Assembly (NCBI RefSeq): GCF_029893805.1
Contig: NZ_JARXYP010000001.1
Coordinates: 744,001-808,000 of the forward strand
DNA: 64,000 nt
Source of the DNA: Streptomyces sp. SAI-135
GTDB taxonomy: Bacteria > Actinomycetota > Actinomycetes > Streptomycetales > Streptomycetaceae
Direction of reading: 5' to 3'
Shown here: piece after piece, positions 43,849 through 53,473 of the stretch
Position numbering within the stretch: the stretch's first letter is position 1
How the letters are laid out: every line of letters starts with the position of its first letter
Translations under genes and position numbers: made by a program
Notes under the pieces: model-generated
Told to the model about the DNA's origin: nothing
The model's database searches: none
What the model saw: only the letters and a program-made list of their open reading frames with translations

Positions 43849-44002
43849 CGCGGTGTCCGTGCTCCGCGGACGTTGACGTAGGCGACCTTGTCGTCGTCTC
43901 ACCGCACGCAGATGACGGCGGTCTCCGACAGCGGGCCTACGGTGCCCGGGTGATCGCGTGCACCGGCGCAGTCGACGGGATCGTGACGCAGGTGCGGCGC
44001 GG

Positions 44003-44788
44003 TCACCGCCCCTGCCATCGGGGCGGCCGTCTCTCCTTGAAGGCCGCGATGCCCTCCGCGACGTCTCGTGAGGTGAGCAGCCGCGCCTGAAGCTCGGCCT
44101 GGACGCCGAGCAGATCATCGGTCATCCCGTCGACTGCCGCGTTGACCAGGTGTTTGCTCGCCTGGACCGACAGGGGCGCGTTCTTCGCGATCCGCGCGGC
44201 CAGGGCCACCGCGGACTCCAGGGCACATCCGGGGTCGACCAGCTCGCTGACCAGGTGCAGGTCCGACATCCGCTCGCCCGTCAGCCGCTCGCCCGTCAAA
44301 GCCATCCGCATCGCCACGGAATGGGGAAGCTTGGTGGGCAGCCGCAGGAGACCCCCCGCGGAGGCGATCAGGCCCCGTGTGACCTCCGGCAGCCCGAATT
44401 GGGCGGTACGCGAGGCCACGATGAGGTCGCACGCGAGGGCCATCTCGAAACCGCCGCCGAGGGCGTAGCCCTCGATCGCCGCGAGCAGCGGTTTGCGCGG
44501 TGGCCTCTCGGTGAGACCGCCGAAGCCTCGCCCCGGCACCAAGGGCGACTGACCGGCCGCCACGGCGTGCAGGTCAGCACCGGTCGAGAAGGCCTTCGGC
44601 CCTCCGGACAGGACCCCGACACGCACGGTGTCGTCCTCATCCAGCCGGGTGAAGGCATGCGCGAGCAGCTCGGCGGTGGCTTGGTCGATGGCGTTGAGTA
44701 CCTTGGGGCGGTTGATGGAGACGACCAGGACGTCACCCCGAACCTCGAGCATGACCGTGGGCTCCGCGTCGCCGCCTTCTGTGCTCAT
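44003..44788 (-). CDS. Enoyl-CoA hydratase/isomerase (crotonase) family
   Basis: The 261-residue crotonase has the oxyanion-hole motifs SGGPKAFSTGADLHAVA and AIEGYALGGGFEMALACDLIVA, and the catalytic Glu in FGLPEVTRGLIASAGG. The first catalytic Glu position (GYALGGGFEMAL) also has a Glu, as in hydratases. It hydrates an enoyl-CoA during side-chain beta-oxidation. It is the last gene of the leftward aromatic operon, about 105 bases after the acyl-CoA dehydrogenase. Confidence 0.9.
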   Translation of the reverse strand: MSTEGGDAEPTVMLEVRGDVLVVSINRPKVLNAIDQATAELLAHAFTRLDEDDTVRVGVLSGGPKAFSTGADLHAVAAGQSPLVPGRGFGGLTERPPRKPLLAAIEGYALGGGFEMALACDLIVASRTAQFGLPEVTRGLIASAGGLLRLPTKLPHSVAMRMALTGERLTGERMSDLHLVSELVDPGCALESAVALAARIAKNAPLSVQASKHLVNAAVDGMTDDLLGVQAELQARLLTSRDVAEGIAAFKERRPPRWQGR

Positions 44789-44893
44789 CGGTCAGCGCTC
44801 ATCGATAGTGGGGCCGCTGCGGCTTGTTGGGGAAGGACTTGTCCCTTCACAGCGTCTCTCTCCTTGCGGTGCTGGGGTCCATGGGGGTGGTCC

Positions 44894-46117
44894 TCACGAG
44901 CCGGCCGGTCCGGTGAAGACGATCGGCCGCCCCAGGGCTCCGAGGCCGAGAGTCTGCTGGAGGTGGTCGGTCTTCCACGCCATGACGACGCCGCCCACCA
45001 GGTCCCGGAAGATCCTTTCCAGCCTCCGGGCGGTGACGTAGCCGTGAGCGCCGCACACCTTCATCGCGCCCATCGAGACCTCTTCAGACATACGGCGCAG
45101 GTGGAACAGGGTTCGCACGAGGTCGCGTGTCGGCACGTCCTCGCCCGCGTCGAGCCGGTCCGCCATGCCATGGAGCAGGTCCCGCCCCGTGCCCAGCCAA
45201 TGGTCCATGTTGCCGATGCCGGTCTGTGCCCACGCTTCATCGGCGCGGAACTGCGTCGTCGACGCATTGAATGTGCCCTCGGCCATGGAGCCGTATCTGC
45301 GCTGGACGTGATCAAGGGTGAAGTCCAGCGCCGCCTCAGAGAGCCCGACCCAGATCGCGGCGATGCCGAACGCCGTCGCGGCCGAGTCCGCCGTGCGGCT
45401 CCTCCTGAACTCACTCACCGGTGCGATCAGGCACTCCTCCATCGGTATCCGCAGTCCTCGACACTCGATGTCGTTGCTCCCTGTCCCCCGCATGCCCATC
45501 GCGCTCCAGTTGTCGTGCTTGATCAAGCCGGTCTCGCCGATCCGGCCGAGCGTCAACACGAAGAGGGGGTCTGCCGGATCGCTTGCCTCGACCATGCCGC
45601 CGAGCACGGCGTGTGTCGCGGCGTCACTCATCGACCCGAAGCCGGCTCGGCCGTCGAGGACGACGTGTTCTCCCTCCAGCCGGCACGACAGCCTGGCCTT
45701 TCGGGAGTCGAGCTCGGTCGAGGGATTCGAGAAGGCGCCGCAGATCGCTCCCCGGCCCTCCGTCACGGCGGTGAGCGCCTCGTCCCGCCGGGGAAACGAC
45801 GGGAACCGCCGGAGTGTGCGCACCCCGGCCCAGTTCATGTTGATCGCGACCGCGGTCGAGGCGTCATGGCGGCCGAGCATCTCCATCACGGCGACCGACA
45901 ACTTCAGCGTCGGTCCGTCGACGCCGAACCGGGTGGACGCCGGCAGACCGACGACGCCCAGCTGCTGCAGCGCTGCCACGTTGTCCAGCGCCATGCGTCC
46001 GGCCCGGTCCGCCTCGACCACACGGGCGGCATAATCCTCACTTGCGACAAGCTCGCTCAGCGCTTCCATGAGAAGCGCGGCACTCTCACGCTCCGCCGGG
46101 TTGTGCGCCACCACCAT
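44894..46117 (-). CDS. Acyl-CoA dehydrogenase family flavoprotein
   Basis: I choose ATG 46117 (407 residues) because GGAG lies five bases before it; ATG 46138 lacks a ribosome site. The chain follows the family: an N-terminal helical domain, a beta domain (GRGAICGAFSNPST, NWSAMGMRGTGSNDIECRGLRIP with the FAD-contacting GTGSND) and a C-terminal helical domain ending VSMGAMKVCGAHGYVTARRLERIFRDLVGG. It introduces the alpha-beta double bond into an acyl-CoA, upstream of the crotonase. It belongs to a divergent branch, so acyl-CoA chain type cannot be stated. Confidence 0.87.
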   Translation of the reverse strand: MVVAHNPAERESAALLMEALSELVASEDYAARVVEADRAGRMALDNVAALQQLGVVGLPASTRFGVDGPTLKLSVAVMEMLGRHDASTAVAINMNWAGVRTLRRFPSFPRRDEALTAVTEGRGAICGAFSNPSTELDSRKARLSCRLEGEHVVLDGRAGFGSMSDAATHAVLGGMVEASDPADPLFVLTLGRIGETGLIKHDNWSAMGMRGTGSNDIECRGLRIPMEECLIAPVSEFRRSRTADSAATAFGIAAIWVGLSEAALDFTLDHVQRRYGSMAEGTFNASTTQFRADEAWAQTGIGNMDHWLGTGRDLLHGMADRLDAGEDVPTRDLVRTLFHLRRMSEEVSMGAMKVCGAHGYVTARRLERIFRDLVGGVVMAWKTDHLQQTLGLGALGRPIVFTGPAGS

Positions 46118-46204
46118 GACGTCTCCGTTTCGGGACATTCCGAGCGTCTCAGGCCTGCTCCCGCTCGCCGGCAGCTCGCTGAGCTGCTCGATCGAGGCGA
46201 CCGG

Positions 46205-46954
46205 TCACCCGGCGGCGACCACCGGGTTCCGCAGCGTGCCGATCCCGGCGACCTCCACCTCGACGACGTCCCCCGCCTGGATCGGCTCGATCTGCGGAGG
46301 CGTACCGAGGCAGACGAGGTCACCGGAACGCAAGGTCATGAACCGGCTCACCCAGCTCACCACCTCGTCGGTCGACCAGTTCATCCGGGAGGTGACCGTG
46401 TCGGTGACGACCCGGCCGTTGATGCGGGCGCGAAGAGCCGTGTCGTCCGGATCGAGCTCGGTCTCGACGACGGGGCCCAGCACACCGAAGGTGTCGAACG
46501 ACTTTCCCGGAAGGAACGGGAAGTTGGTGCTCAGCCCTAGGTCCGTAGCCGTCACGTCGTTGACGCAGGTCCAGCCGAGGACGTGAGCGCGTGCCTGCCG
46601 AGGGGTGACCTCGCGGCAGGTCCTGCCGATCACGGCCGCGATCTCGGGTTCGTAGACCACGGTGCTGCAGATGCTGGGCAGGACGATCGCCTCGCCGTCA
46701 CCGATGAGGGAGCTGGTCGGCTTTACGAAGAAGCTCGGGCCGTCCCGGCCGTCCCGCCCCTTCCAGTTGCCGAGCAGGCAGACCACGGTACTGGTCGCCG
46801 TGACCGGCTTGACGAGGGTCAGGGCTTCGGCCGGACCGAGGTCGCGCCCCTCCCGCCCGAGGTCCTCGAGGTCGAGCAGCTCGATGGAGTGTTCCTGGTC
46901 GAGGCGGGCCCAGACCTCGTCTCCGGAGCCGAGCCGGATCCGCGCGATTCTCAT
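46205..46954 (-). CDS. Fumarylacetoacetate hydrolase (FAH) family protein
   Basis: The 249-residue protein starts at ATG 46954 (ATGA overlap). It has the FAH fold with metal ligands in VVYEPEIAAVIGRTCREV (Glu pair) and GWTCVNDVTATDLG (Asp), and the motif KSFDTFGVLGPVV, ending DLVCLGTPPQIEPIQAGDVVEVEVAGIG. Such enzymes hydrate, decarboxylate or hydrolyse products of meta-cleavage, for example 2-hydroxypenta-2,4-dienoate. In this operon it could process the dienoate released by the meta-cleavage hydrolase at 58375. No separate aldolase (MhpE type) is present. Confidence 0.87.
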   Translation of the reverse strand: MRIARIRLGSGDEVWARLDQEHSIELLDLEDLGREGRDLGPAEALTLVKPVTATSTVVCLLGNWKGRDGRDGPSFFVKPTSSLIGDGEAIVLPSICSTVVYEPEIAAVIGRTCREVTPRQARAHVLGWTCVNDVTATDLGLSTNFPFLPGKSFDTFGVLGPVVETELDPDDTALRARINGRVVTDTVTSRMNWSTDEVVSWVSRFMTLRSGDLVCLGTPPQIEPIQAGDVVEVEVAGIGTLRNPVVAAG

Positions 46955-47715
46955 GCCTTCGGCCCACCGGCGACGTAGAGCACCTGTCCGGAGACGAACG
47001 AGGCTTCTTCGCTGACGAAGAACGACACCGCCGCGGCGATGTCGGCCGGTTGCCCCACCCGGCCGACGGGGATTTCCGCGGCGCGCATGACGGTGTACTC
47101 GTCGTACGGCATGCCGATCCGAGCCGCGGTGTCCCGGGTCATATCGGTGACGATGAACCCGGGCGCCACGGTGTTGGCCGTGACACCGAACTTGCCGAGC
47201 TCCATGGCCAGGGTTTTGGTGAAGCCCTGGAGCCCGGACTTCGCCGCGGCGTAGTTGGCTTGGCCCTTCTTGCCGAGCGCGGAGGTGCTGGACAGGTTCA
47301 CGATGCGCCCCCAACCAGCGTCGACCATGTACTTCTGCGTGGCCCGTGACATGAGGTAGGCGCCGCGCAGGTGCACGTTGATGACCGCGTCCCACTCATC
47401 GGGCCGAAGCTTGAAGAGCAGGTTGTCGCGCACGATGCCGGCGTTGTTGACCAGCACCGTCGGGGCGCCCAGTTCCGTGACCACGCGATCGACCGCGGCC
47501 GCGACGTCGTCCTCCACCGAGACATCCGCGCCGACGGCCAGCGCCGTCCCGCCGACGGCCTCGATCTCTTTGACGGTGGTGGCGCACGCCTCCGCAGTCA
47601 GGTCGAGGACGGCGACGGCGCAGCCGTCGGCCGCCAGTCGGCTCGCGACTCCGCGGCCAATCCCTCGGGCACCTCCGGTCACGATGGCGACCGGGCTCCT
47701 GTCTTTGCCGAACAC
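46951..47715 (-). CDS. FabG-like short-chain dehydrogenase (3-hydroxyacyl-CoA dehydrogenase candidate)
   Basis: GTG 47715 behind AAAGGA gives 254 residues. Motifs are AIVTGGARGIGRGVASRL, GADVSVEDD, NNAGIVRDNLLFK, IVNLSSTSALGKKG (Ser) and YAAAKSGLQGF (Tyr/Lys), with the FabG-type ending FVSGQVLYVAGGP. Sited between the thiolase and the FAH gene in a beta-oxidation set that lacks a classical hydroxyacyl-CoA dehydrogenase, it probably oxidizes the 3-hydroxyacyl-CoA. Confidence 0.88.
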   Translation of the reverse strand: MFGKDRSPVAIVTGGARGIGRGVASRLAADGCAVAVLDLTAEACATTVKEIEAVGGTALAVGADVSVEDDVAAAVDRVVTELGAPTVLVNNAGIVRDNLLFKLRPDEWDAVINVHLRGAYLMSRATQKYMVDAGWGRIVNLSSTSALGKKGQANYAAAKSGLQGFTKTLAMELGKFGVTANTVAPGFIVTDMTRDTAARIGMPYDEYTVMRAAEIPVGRVGQPADIAAAVSFFVSEEASFVSGQVLYVAGGPKA

Positions 47716-47773
47716 AGCGGCTCGTCCTTTCTGCAGGGAGGTCACCGCGTGGCGACCTGTCGAAGTCAGCCCT

Positions 47774-48988
47774 TCAGGCGACTCGTTCGAAGATCGCGGT
47801 GAGTCCCTGCCCACCGCCGATGCACATGGTTTCGAGGGCATAGCGCCCCTCGCGGCGCCGCAGCTCACGGAGCATGGTGGCGAGGATGCGCGCGCCGGTC
47901 GCCCCGACGGGGTGGCCCAGCGAGATGCCGGAGCCGTGGACGTTGACCCGGTCCCAGTCCGCGGCGCCGAGACCCCACTCCCGCGTCACGGCCAGGACCT
48001 GCGCGGCGAACGCCTCGTTGATCTCGATCAGGTCCATGTCGGCGAGGGCAAGACCGGCCCGCTTCAGAGCCCGGGCGGTCGCCGGCACCGGCCCGATGCC
48101 CATGCGGGCCGGCTCGACACCGGCCGTCGCCCAGGTGACCAAGCGCGCGTACGGTGTCAGCCCGAGCCGCTCGGCCGTCTCCCGAGTGGTGACAAGACAG
48201 GCCGCGGCACCGTCGTTCTGGCCACTGGAGTTGCCGGCCGTGACCGTCGCCTCCGGGTCCTGACGGCGAAGCACCGGCGCGAGCCGGGCGAGTGACGCGG
48301 CGCTCGTGTCCGCTCGGACATGCTCGTCGGCACTGACCGTGACCTGCTCGCCGCGCGGGTTCTTGGTGGTGATCGGGACGATCTCCTCTGCGAAGACGCC
48401 GGAGGACTGGGCCGCCGCCGCGCGGCGATGCGAGCGGACGGCGAGCTCGTCCTGGTCGCCGCGTGAGATGGCGTACTCGCGACGCAGGTTCTCCGCGGTC
48501 TCGAGCATGCCACCGGGGACCGGGTGGTGCTTGCCGCCGGCCGTGGTGCGCGCCCGGGCCAGTCTGTCGTGCAGCACCACGGACTCGGTGCGTCCCGGGA
48601 ACCGGATCCCGTTCATGTAGTGCTCGACCGCGCTCATGCTCTCGGTGCCACCGGCGATGACGACGTCCGCGATCCCGGTCTGCACCTGCATCGCGGCCGT
48701 GCAGACCGCCTGCAGCCCGGATCCGCAGCGACGATCGAGCTGCAGTCCGGAGACGGACACCGGCAGTCCGGCGTCCAGTGCGGTGACCCGGCCGATCGCC
48801 GGAGCCTCGCCGTTGGGGTTGCACTGTCCGAGGACGACTTCGTCGATGTCCGCGCCCGCCACACCCGTGCGGCGAAGCAGTTCGGCAACCACCGCCGCGG
48901 CCAGCTCGCTGGCCGAGACGCCGGCCAGAGCGCCGCCGTACCGCCCGACCGCGGTGCGCACGGGCTCGCAGATCACGGCGTCACGCAT
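47774..48988 (-). CDS. Acetyl-CoA acetyltransferase / 3-ketoacyl-CoA thiolase
   Basis: The 404-residue enzyme carries the full canonical thiolase set, unlike the one at 2267: nucleophile Cys in LQLDRRCGSGLQAV, Asn/His in EINEAFAAQV and GSGISLGHPVGATGAR, and the second Cys in ETMCIGGGQGLTAI. It cleaves a 3-ketoacyl-CoA with CoA to acetyl-CoA and a shortened acyl-CoA. It overlaps the CoA-transferase gene by 8 bases. Confidence 0.93.
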   Translation of the reverse strand: MRDAVICEPVRTAVGRYGGALAGVSASELAAAVVAELLRRTGVAGADIDEVVLGQCNPNGEAPAIGRVTALDAGLPVSVSGLQLDRRCGSGLQAVCTAAMQVQTGIADVVIAGGTESMSAVEHYMNGIRFPGRTESVVLHDRLARARTTAGGKHHPVPGGMLETAENLRREYAISRGDQDELAVRSHRRAAAAQSSGVFAEEIVPITTKNPRGEQVTVSADEHVRADTSAASLARLAPVLRRQDPEATVTAGNSSGQNDGAAACLVTTRETAERLGLTPYARLVTWATAGVEPARMGIGPVPATARALKRAGLALADMDLIEINEAFAAQVLAVTREWGLGAADWDRVNVHGSGISLGHPVGATGARILATMLRELRRREGRYALETMCIGGGQGLTAIFERVA

Positions 48989-50141
48989 CGATGGGCTCCT
49001 TCGCGGATGCCTCGGAGGCCAGCCAGGCCCGGATGGACTCGCCGTCGTTGTCCAGGGCGGGCGGGCGGTGCCGGTAGCGCGGCGGCGTCAGGGAGTAGGT
49101 GACGGGGTTGCGCACCATCGGCACCCCTTCGACGTCCACGACGGGTTCGAGGCCCAGCCTGGTCGCCATCTCCACGCCGCGCCGTACGTCGTTGATCGGA
49201 CCGCACGGCAGACCGGCGCGGGTGAGCAGCTCGGCCCACTCGTCGGCGCCGCGAGTGGCCAGCACGGCTTCCAGTTCGGGGCGCAGCTCATCGCGGTGGT
49301 CGTTGCGCAGCCTCACCGAGGCAAACCGCGGGTCGGCCGCGAGGTCAGGCCGTCCGAGAACGTCACACAGGGTTCTGTACTGGCGGTCGTTGCCGGCGAC
49401 GACGATGAGCTCTCGATCGGCGGTGGGCAGCGGGCCGTACGGGAACAGGCTGGGGTGCTCGTTCCCCATGCGCTGGGGCACCACCCCGCCGGCGACCCAG
49501 GCCGAGGACTGGTTGATCATCGACGAGAGGGCGCTGGAGAGCAGGTCGATTTCGAGGAGCTGCCCGTCACCGGTTGCGGTCCGGTGGTTGAGGGCTGCCA
49601 GGACCGCGACCGCCGCGTGCAGCCCGGTCATCACGTCGATGGCGGAGATGCCCGTGCGCAGTGGGGGCCCGTCGGCCTCACCCGTCATCGCCATCATGCC
49701 GGAGGCCGCTTGGATCAGCAGGTCATAGCCGGGCAGGGCGGCACCCCCATGCGTGCCGAAGCCGCTGATCGCGCAATAGACGACACCCGGGTTGGCGGCC
49801 GCGACCTGCTCGTAGCCCAGGTCGTACCGCTCCGTGGTCCCGGGCTTGAAGTTGTGGACGAAGACGTCGGCCCGGTGGGCGAGCCTGCGCGCCAGCACGA
49901 GGTCGCCCTGGTCGGCGAGGTCGAGCGCGACCGAGCGCTTGTTGCGGTTGACGGCCAGGTAGTACGTCGACTCGTCGTCTCGTACGGGCGGCTTGAAGGT
50001 CCTCGTGTCGTCGCCCGCCGGGCTTTCCACCTTGATCACCTCGGCGCCCAGATCGCCGAGCAGCATGGTGCAGTAAGGACCCGCCACGATGCGGGAGAAG
50101 TCCGCGACGATCAGCCCCGACAGCGGCCCGTCGCCCGGCAT
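48981..50141 (-). CDS. CaiB/BaiF family III CoA-transferase
   Basis: The 386-residue protein starts at ATG 50141. It has the family start LSGLIVADFSRIVAGPYCTMLLGDLGAEVIKVESPAGDDTR in outline and the catalytic Asp in LPGYDLLIQAASGMMAMTG. It activates a carboxylic acid to its CoA thioester by exchange, the entry step for the dehydrogenase, crotonase, SDR and thiolase encoded after it. The gene starts one base after the Baeyer-Villiger monooxygenase stop. Confidence 0.9.
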   Translation of the reverse strand: MPGDGPLSGLIVADFSRIVAGPYCTMLLGDLGAEVIKVESPAGDDTRTFKPPVRDDESTYYLAVNRNKRSVALDLADQGDLVLARRLAHRADVFVHNFKPGTTERYDLGYEQVAAANPGVVYCAISGFGTHGGAALPGYDLLIQAASGMMAMTGEADGPPLRTGISAIDVMTGLHAAVAVLAALNHRTATGDGQLLEIDLLSSALSSMINQSSAWVAGGVVPQRMGNEHPSLFPYGPLPTADRELIVVAGNDRQYRTLCDVLGRPDLAADPRFASVRLRNDHRDELRPELEAVLATRGADEWAELLTRAGLPCGPINDVRRGVEMATRLGLEPVVDVEGVPMVRNPVTYSLTPPRYRHRPPALDNDGESIRAWLASEASAKEPIDA

Positions 50142-50142
50142 C

Positions 50143-51924
50143 TCAGCTGCTCCTGGTGGGTTCGAAGATCAGTCCCTGCCATGTTCCTTCGGCGCGCCAG
50201 GCGCTGATGAGGTGATCGAAGGCGACGATGCCGGGTCCGTAGGCTCCGTTGCGCCGCGCGGCGGTCGCGTTGGGCTGCCCCTCGTTGTTGTAGTAGCCCG
50301 GGGTGCACGATTCGAGGAATTCGAGGTTGGCGCGCGAAGATTCGAAGACCGTCTGCACCCAGGCCTCCTCGTCCGCGACGGCGACGTCGACCGCGCGGGC
50401 GCCCCTGCGGTCGACCTCGTGGATGACCTGGCTGACGTGCCGGCTCTGGACGTCGAGGACGTGCGCGAAGTTCGAGCTGACGCCCACCTGGTTGAGCGCG
50501 ATGATGAAGAAGTTCGGGAAGCCGTTGGTCTGCATGCCGTAGAGGGTCGAGATACCGGTCGAGAACTTCTCGCTGAGCTTGCGGCCGCCACGGCCGACCA
50601 CGTCGTAACCGAGCCTGGTCGCGAACGGCGCTCCCACCTGGAACCCGCTGGCGAAGACGAGGCAGTCGACGTCGTATTCGGTGCCGTTGACGACGATGCC
50701 GGTCGGTGTGACGCGCTCGATGCCCTGTCCGTCGGTGTCGAGCAGGGTGACGTTGGGACGGTTGAAGGTCTTCAGGTAGTCGTCGTTGAAGCAGGGCCGC
50801 TTGCACAGCGCGCGGAACCAGGGCTTCAGGCTCTCCGCCGTGGCCGGGTCGCGCACAGTGGCGGACACTCGGGCGCGGATCTCCTCCATCTTGGTGAAAT
50901 CGTCGATCTCGTCCAGGACGCCACCACTGAGCGTGCGCAGGCGGTAGATGGCGGTCCAGCCGTCGTTGACGAGGTCGGTCTCCGCGTCGCCACCGGCCAC
51001 GAAGGTCGAGAAGTTGTCCATCCGTTCGCGCTGCCAGCCGTGCGGGAGCGATGCGGCCCAGGCCGGATCGGTCGGCCGGTTGTTGCGCGGGCTGACCGCC
51101 GACGGCGTGCGCTGGACGACGTACAGGTGTCCGGCGCTTGCGCCCAAGTGGGGCACGGCTTGGATGGCCGTCGCTCCCGTTCCGACGATCGCGACCTTCT
51201 TGTCCGCGAGCCCTTCGAGTCCGCCGGAGCTGTCGCCCCCGGTGTAGTCATAGTCCCAGCGGGTCGTGTGAAACGTGTGCCCTCGGAAGGACTCGATGCC
51301 AGGTACTCCCGGCAGCTTCGGCTTCTGCATCGCGCCGGCGGTCATGCAGACGTACCGGGCGGTGAACACGTCGCCGCGGTCGGTCTCGATGACCCAGTGT
51401 CCGGCGTCCTCGTTCCACGTCACGCCCGAGACCCGGGTCTGGAGCAGGGCGTTGTCGTAGAGACGGTAGTGCCGGGCGATCCGTCGGCAATGCTCGAGGA
51501 TCTCGGGTGCCTTCACATATTTCTCGGTGGGTATGTAGCCCGTCTCCTCCAGCAGCGGGAGGTAGATGTAGGCCTCGGTGTCGCACGCGGCGCCGGGGTA
51601 GCGGTTCCAGTACCACGTGCCCCCGAAGTCACCGCCCTGCTCGACGAGCCGGATGTCCTCGTAACCCAGGTCGCGCAGACGCGCGCCGAGAAGGAGTCCT
51701 CCGAATCCCCCGCCGATCACCGCGACGTCGACGTGGTCGGATACCGGCTTGCGCTCGATCCTGGGTGTGTAGGGGTCGTCGATGAAGTGCGCGAGTTCCC
51801 CCTCGAGCGCCTGGTACTGGCGTGAGCCGTCCGCACGAAGCCGTTTGTCGCGCTCGATCCGGTACTTCTCGCGCAGCGCGTCGGGGTCGAACCCGAGTGC
51901 CCGCTTGTCTGCCTGAACTGTCAC
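50143..51924 (-). CDS. Baeyer-Villiger monooxygenase (flavin-dependent)
   Basis: GTG 51924 (AGGAGA before it, GTGA overlap) gives 593 residues. The FAD motif is VAVIGGGFGGLLLGARL, the NADPH motif VAIVGTGATAIQAVPHL, and between them lies the type I fingerprint FxGxxxHxxxW starting at Phe213 (FRGHTFHTTRWD). The long N-terminal extension before the first Rossmann fold matches the cyclopentadecanone/phenylacetone-type branch. It inserts oxygen next to a ketone to give an ester or lactone, which the hydrolase encoded just upstream could open. In an aromatic operon the natural substrate may be an aryl ketone or a cyclic ketone intermediate. Confidence 0.92.
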   Translation of the reverse strand: MTVQADKRALGFDPDALREKYRIERDKRLRADGSRQYQALEGELAHFIDDPYTPRIERKPVSDHVDVAVIGGGFGGLLLGARLRDLGYEDIRLVEQGGDFGGTWYWNRYPGAACDTEAYIYLPLLEETGYIPTEKYVKAPEILEHCRRIARHYRLYDNALLQTRVSGVTWNEDAGHWVIETDRGDVFTARYVCMTAGAMQKPKLPGVPGIESFRGHTFHTTRWDYDYTGGDSSGGLEGLADKKVAIVGTGATAIQAVPHLGASAGHLYVVQRTPSAVSPRNNRPTDPAWAASLPHGWQRERMDNFSTFVAGGDAETDLVNDGWTAIYRLRTLSGGVLDEIDDFTKMEEIRARVSATVRDPATAESLKPWFRALCKRPCFNDDYLKTFNRPNVTLLDTDGQGIERVTPTGIVVNGTEYDVDCLVFASGFQVGAPFATRLGYDVVGRGGRKLSEKFSTGISTLYGMQTNGFPNFFIIALNQVGVSSNFAHVLDVQSRHVSQVIHEVDRRGARAVDVAVADEEAWVQTVFESSRANLEFLESCTPGYYNNEGQPNATAARRNGAYGPGIVAFDHLISAWRAEGTWQGLIFEPTRSS

Positions 51925-52844
51925 CTGACGTCTCCTGGGGAGGCTGTGGGGCGGGCCGCGTTGCGGCATATCGCTGCGATGATCTGGGGCCAGGCTTCGG
52001 GCACGATGCCGTGGCCCATGCCGTCGACGGCCTCGAGCCAGGCGCCCGGCACGGCGTCCGCAATGGCCCGGCCGCCACTGATGTCGACCAGACGGTCGTC
52101 CGTGCCATGGATGGCGACGGTCGGCACGCGCAGACCGCGGAGCTCGGGCGTCCGGTCCGCCGAGGCGATCGAGGCCGCCTGCTGACGGATCCGGCCGGCC
52201 GGGTCGTGTGCGCGGTCGTACGCCGCGGCCGCACGGGTTCGTGCCGCGTCCTCGTCGAACGGGAAGCCTCCTCCGGCCAGCGCGCGCGAACGCTCCACGG
52301 CCGCCTCGACGACTCCCTCCCTGGTCGCCGGAGCGGGCCGGCGCATCAATGCCATGGTGGCGGGGTCCGCCTGGCCGACCGATCGGTCGCCGGTGCTCGA
52401 CATGATCAAGCAGAGGGAGCGAACTCGCTCGGGCCAGTGGATCGCCATGAGCTGAGCGACCATTCCTCCCATCGAGGCACCGAGGATGTGGGCGCGATCG
52501 ATGCCCAATGCGTCGAGGAGTCCGACGCTGTCGGCCGCCATGTCCTTGAGGGTGTAGGGCAGGGTGCTGAGATCGCCGCGTCGGATCGCGGCCAGGTCAG
52601 GGGTGCCCTCGATGCGTTCCGACAGACCGACGTCGCGGTTGTCGAAGCGGATCACGTAGAAACCCGAGTCGACCAACTGGTCGCAGAAGCCCATGTCCCA
52701 GCCGTTCAGCTGGGTACCCATTCCCATGATCATGAGAAGCGGCGGGTCCGCCGGGTCGCCGTATGCGGCACAGCACAGGGTGATCCCGTTGGCGGTGACC
52801 GACCTCGTGCCCCCTGCTCTCAGGTCGTGGCGGGTCGATCCCAC
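51921..52844 (-). CDS. Alpha/beta hydrolase (serine type)
   Basis: GTG 52844 behind AAGGAGG gives 307 residues. The nucleophile elbow is ILGASMGGMVAQLMAIHWPERV (Ser), the acid is in AIHGTDDRLVD (Asp) and the His in AVDGMGHGIVPEAWP; LLMIMGMGTQLNGWD replaces the usual HG oxyanion loop. It hydrolyses an ester or lactone, and translation is coupled to the Baeyer-Villiger monooxygenase by GTGA, so it should act on that enzyme's product. Confidence 0.88.
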   Translation of the reverse strand: MGSTRHDLRAGGTRSVTANGITLCCAAYGDPADPPLLMIMGMGTQLNGWDMGFCDQLVDSGFYVIRFDNRDVGLSERIEGTPDLAAIRRGDLSTLPYTLKDMAADSVGLLDALGIDRAHILGASMGGMVAQLMAIHWPERVRSLCLIMSSTGDRSVGQADPATMALMRRPAPATREGVVEAAVERSRALAGGGFPFDEDAARTRAAAAYDRAHDPAGRIRQQAASIASADRTPELRGLRVPTVAIHGTDDRLVDISGGRAIADAVPGAWLEAVDGMGHGIVPEAWPQIIAAICRNAARPTASPGDVR

Positions 52845-52911
52845 CGGTCCTCCTTCTCTCTGCACCCGTCGGGAAGTCCCGGCCGGCGTCCGGCTCGCTC
52901 TTTCGGGGCTG

Positions 52912-53460
52912 TCAGAAGAAGTTGCTGAGGTTCTGCGACAGCAGGACGGTCTGGTCGAGGTAGATGTCGCGCCGTGCGATCCGGAACCCCTCCTCGGTGC
53001 GCCGGAGCACGTCCTCGCGGCGTCCGATCCACTCGTCGATCTCCGACTTCAGCCGCGTCCGGTACAGGTGGAAGCAGGTCTCGACGGTCAGCTCGGTGCC
53101 CAGGTCCTCGATGATGCGGACGTTGGTCACGAGGTGACGGGTCCGTGACGGCGGATCCTCGGCCCAGGCCGTGCCGGTGCCGAGCTTCTGCACCCGGCCG
53201 ACGAGGGTGGCCTTGTCGTCGTCGAAGAACGCCATCTCGCCGGGCCGCGTGAACTCCCGGGAGAGGTTGCGGCGCGGCACGGTCCGGCGGATCGGCATGA
53301 AGTACGCCGTGTCGTCGGTGAACAGGTCGACCCACTCCTCGAACCGCTGGTGGTCCAGCAGGGCGGCCTCGTGGGTGTAGAACTGCTCGACCTCGTACTG
53401 CAGGTACATCGCCGCGATCTTCTCCGGCGCGATGGTCGTCTCCAGATGCGCAGTTGCCAT
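52912..53460 (-). CDS. Aromatic ring-hydroxylating dioxygenase, beta subunit
   Basis: The 182-residue protein has the SnoaL-like beta-subunit fold: EVEQFYTHEAALLDHQRFEEWVDLFTDDTAYFMPIRR, then LSREFTRPGEMAFFDDDKATL and a long C-terminal sheet (TELTVETCFHLYRTRLKSEIDEWIGRREDVLRR). It has structural and packing roles in the alpha3-beta3 enzyme. It follows the alpha-subunit gene by 13 bases. Confidence 0.93.
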   Translation of the reverse strand: MATAHLETTIAPEKIAAMYLQYEVEQFYTHEAALLDHQRFEEWVDLFTDDTAYFMPIRRTVPRRNLSREFTRPGEMAFFDDDKATLVGRVQKLGTGTAWAEDPPSRTRHLVTNVRIIEDLGTELTVETCFHLYRTRLKSEIDEWIGRREDVLRRTEEGFRIARRDIYLDQTVLLSQNLSNFF

Positions 53461-53473
53461 GACTCGTCAGTCC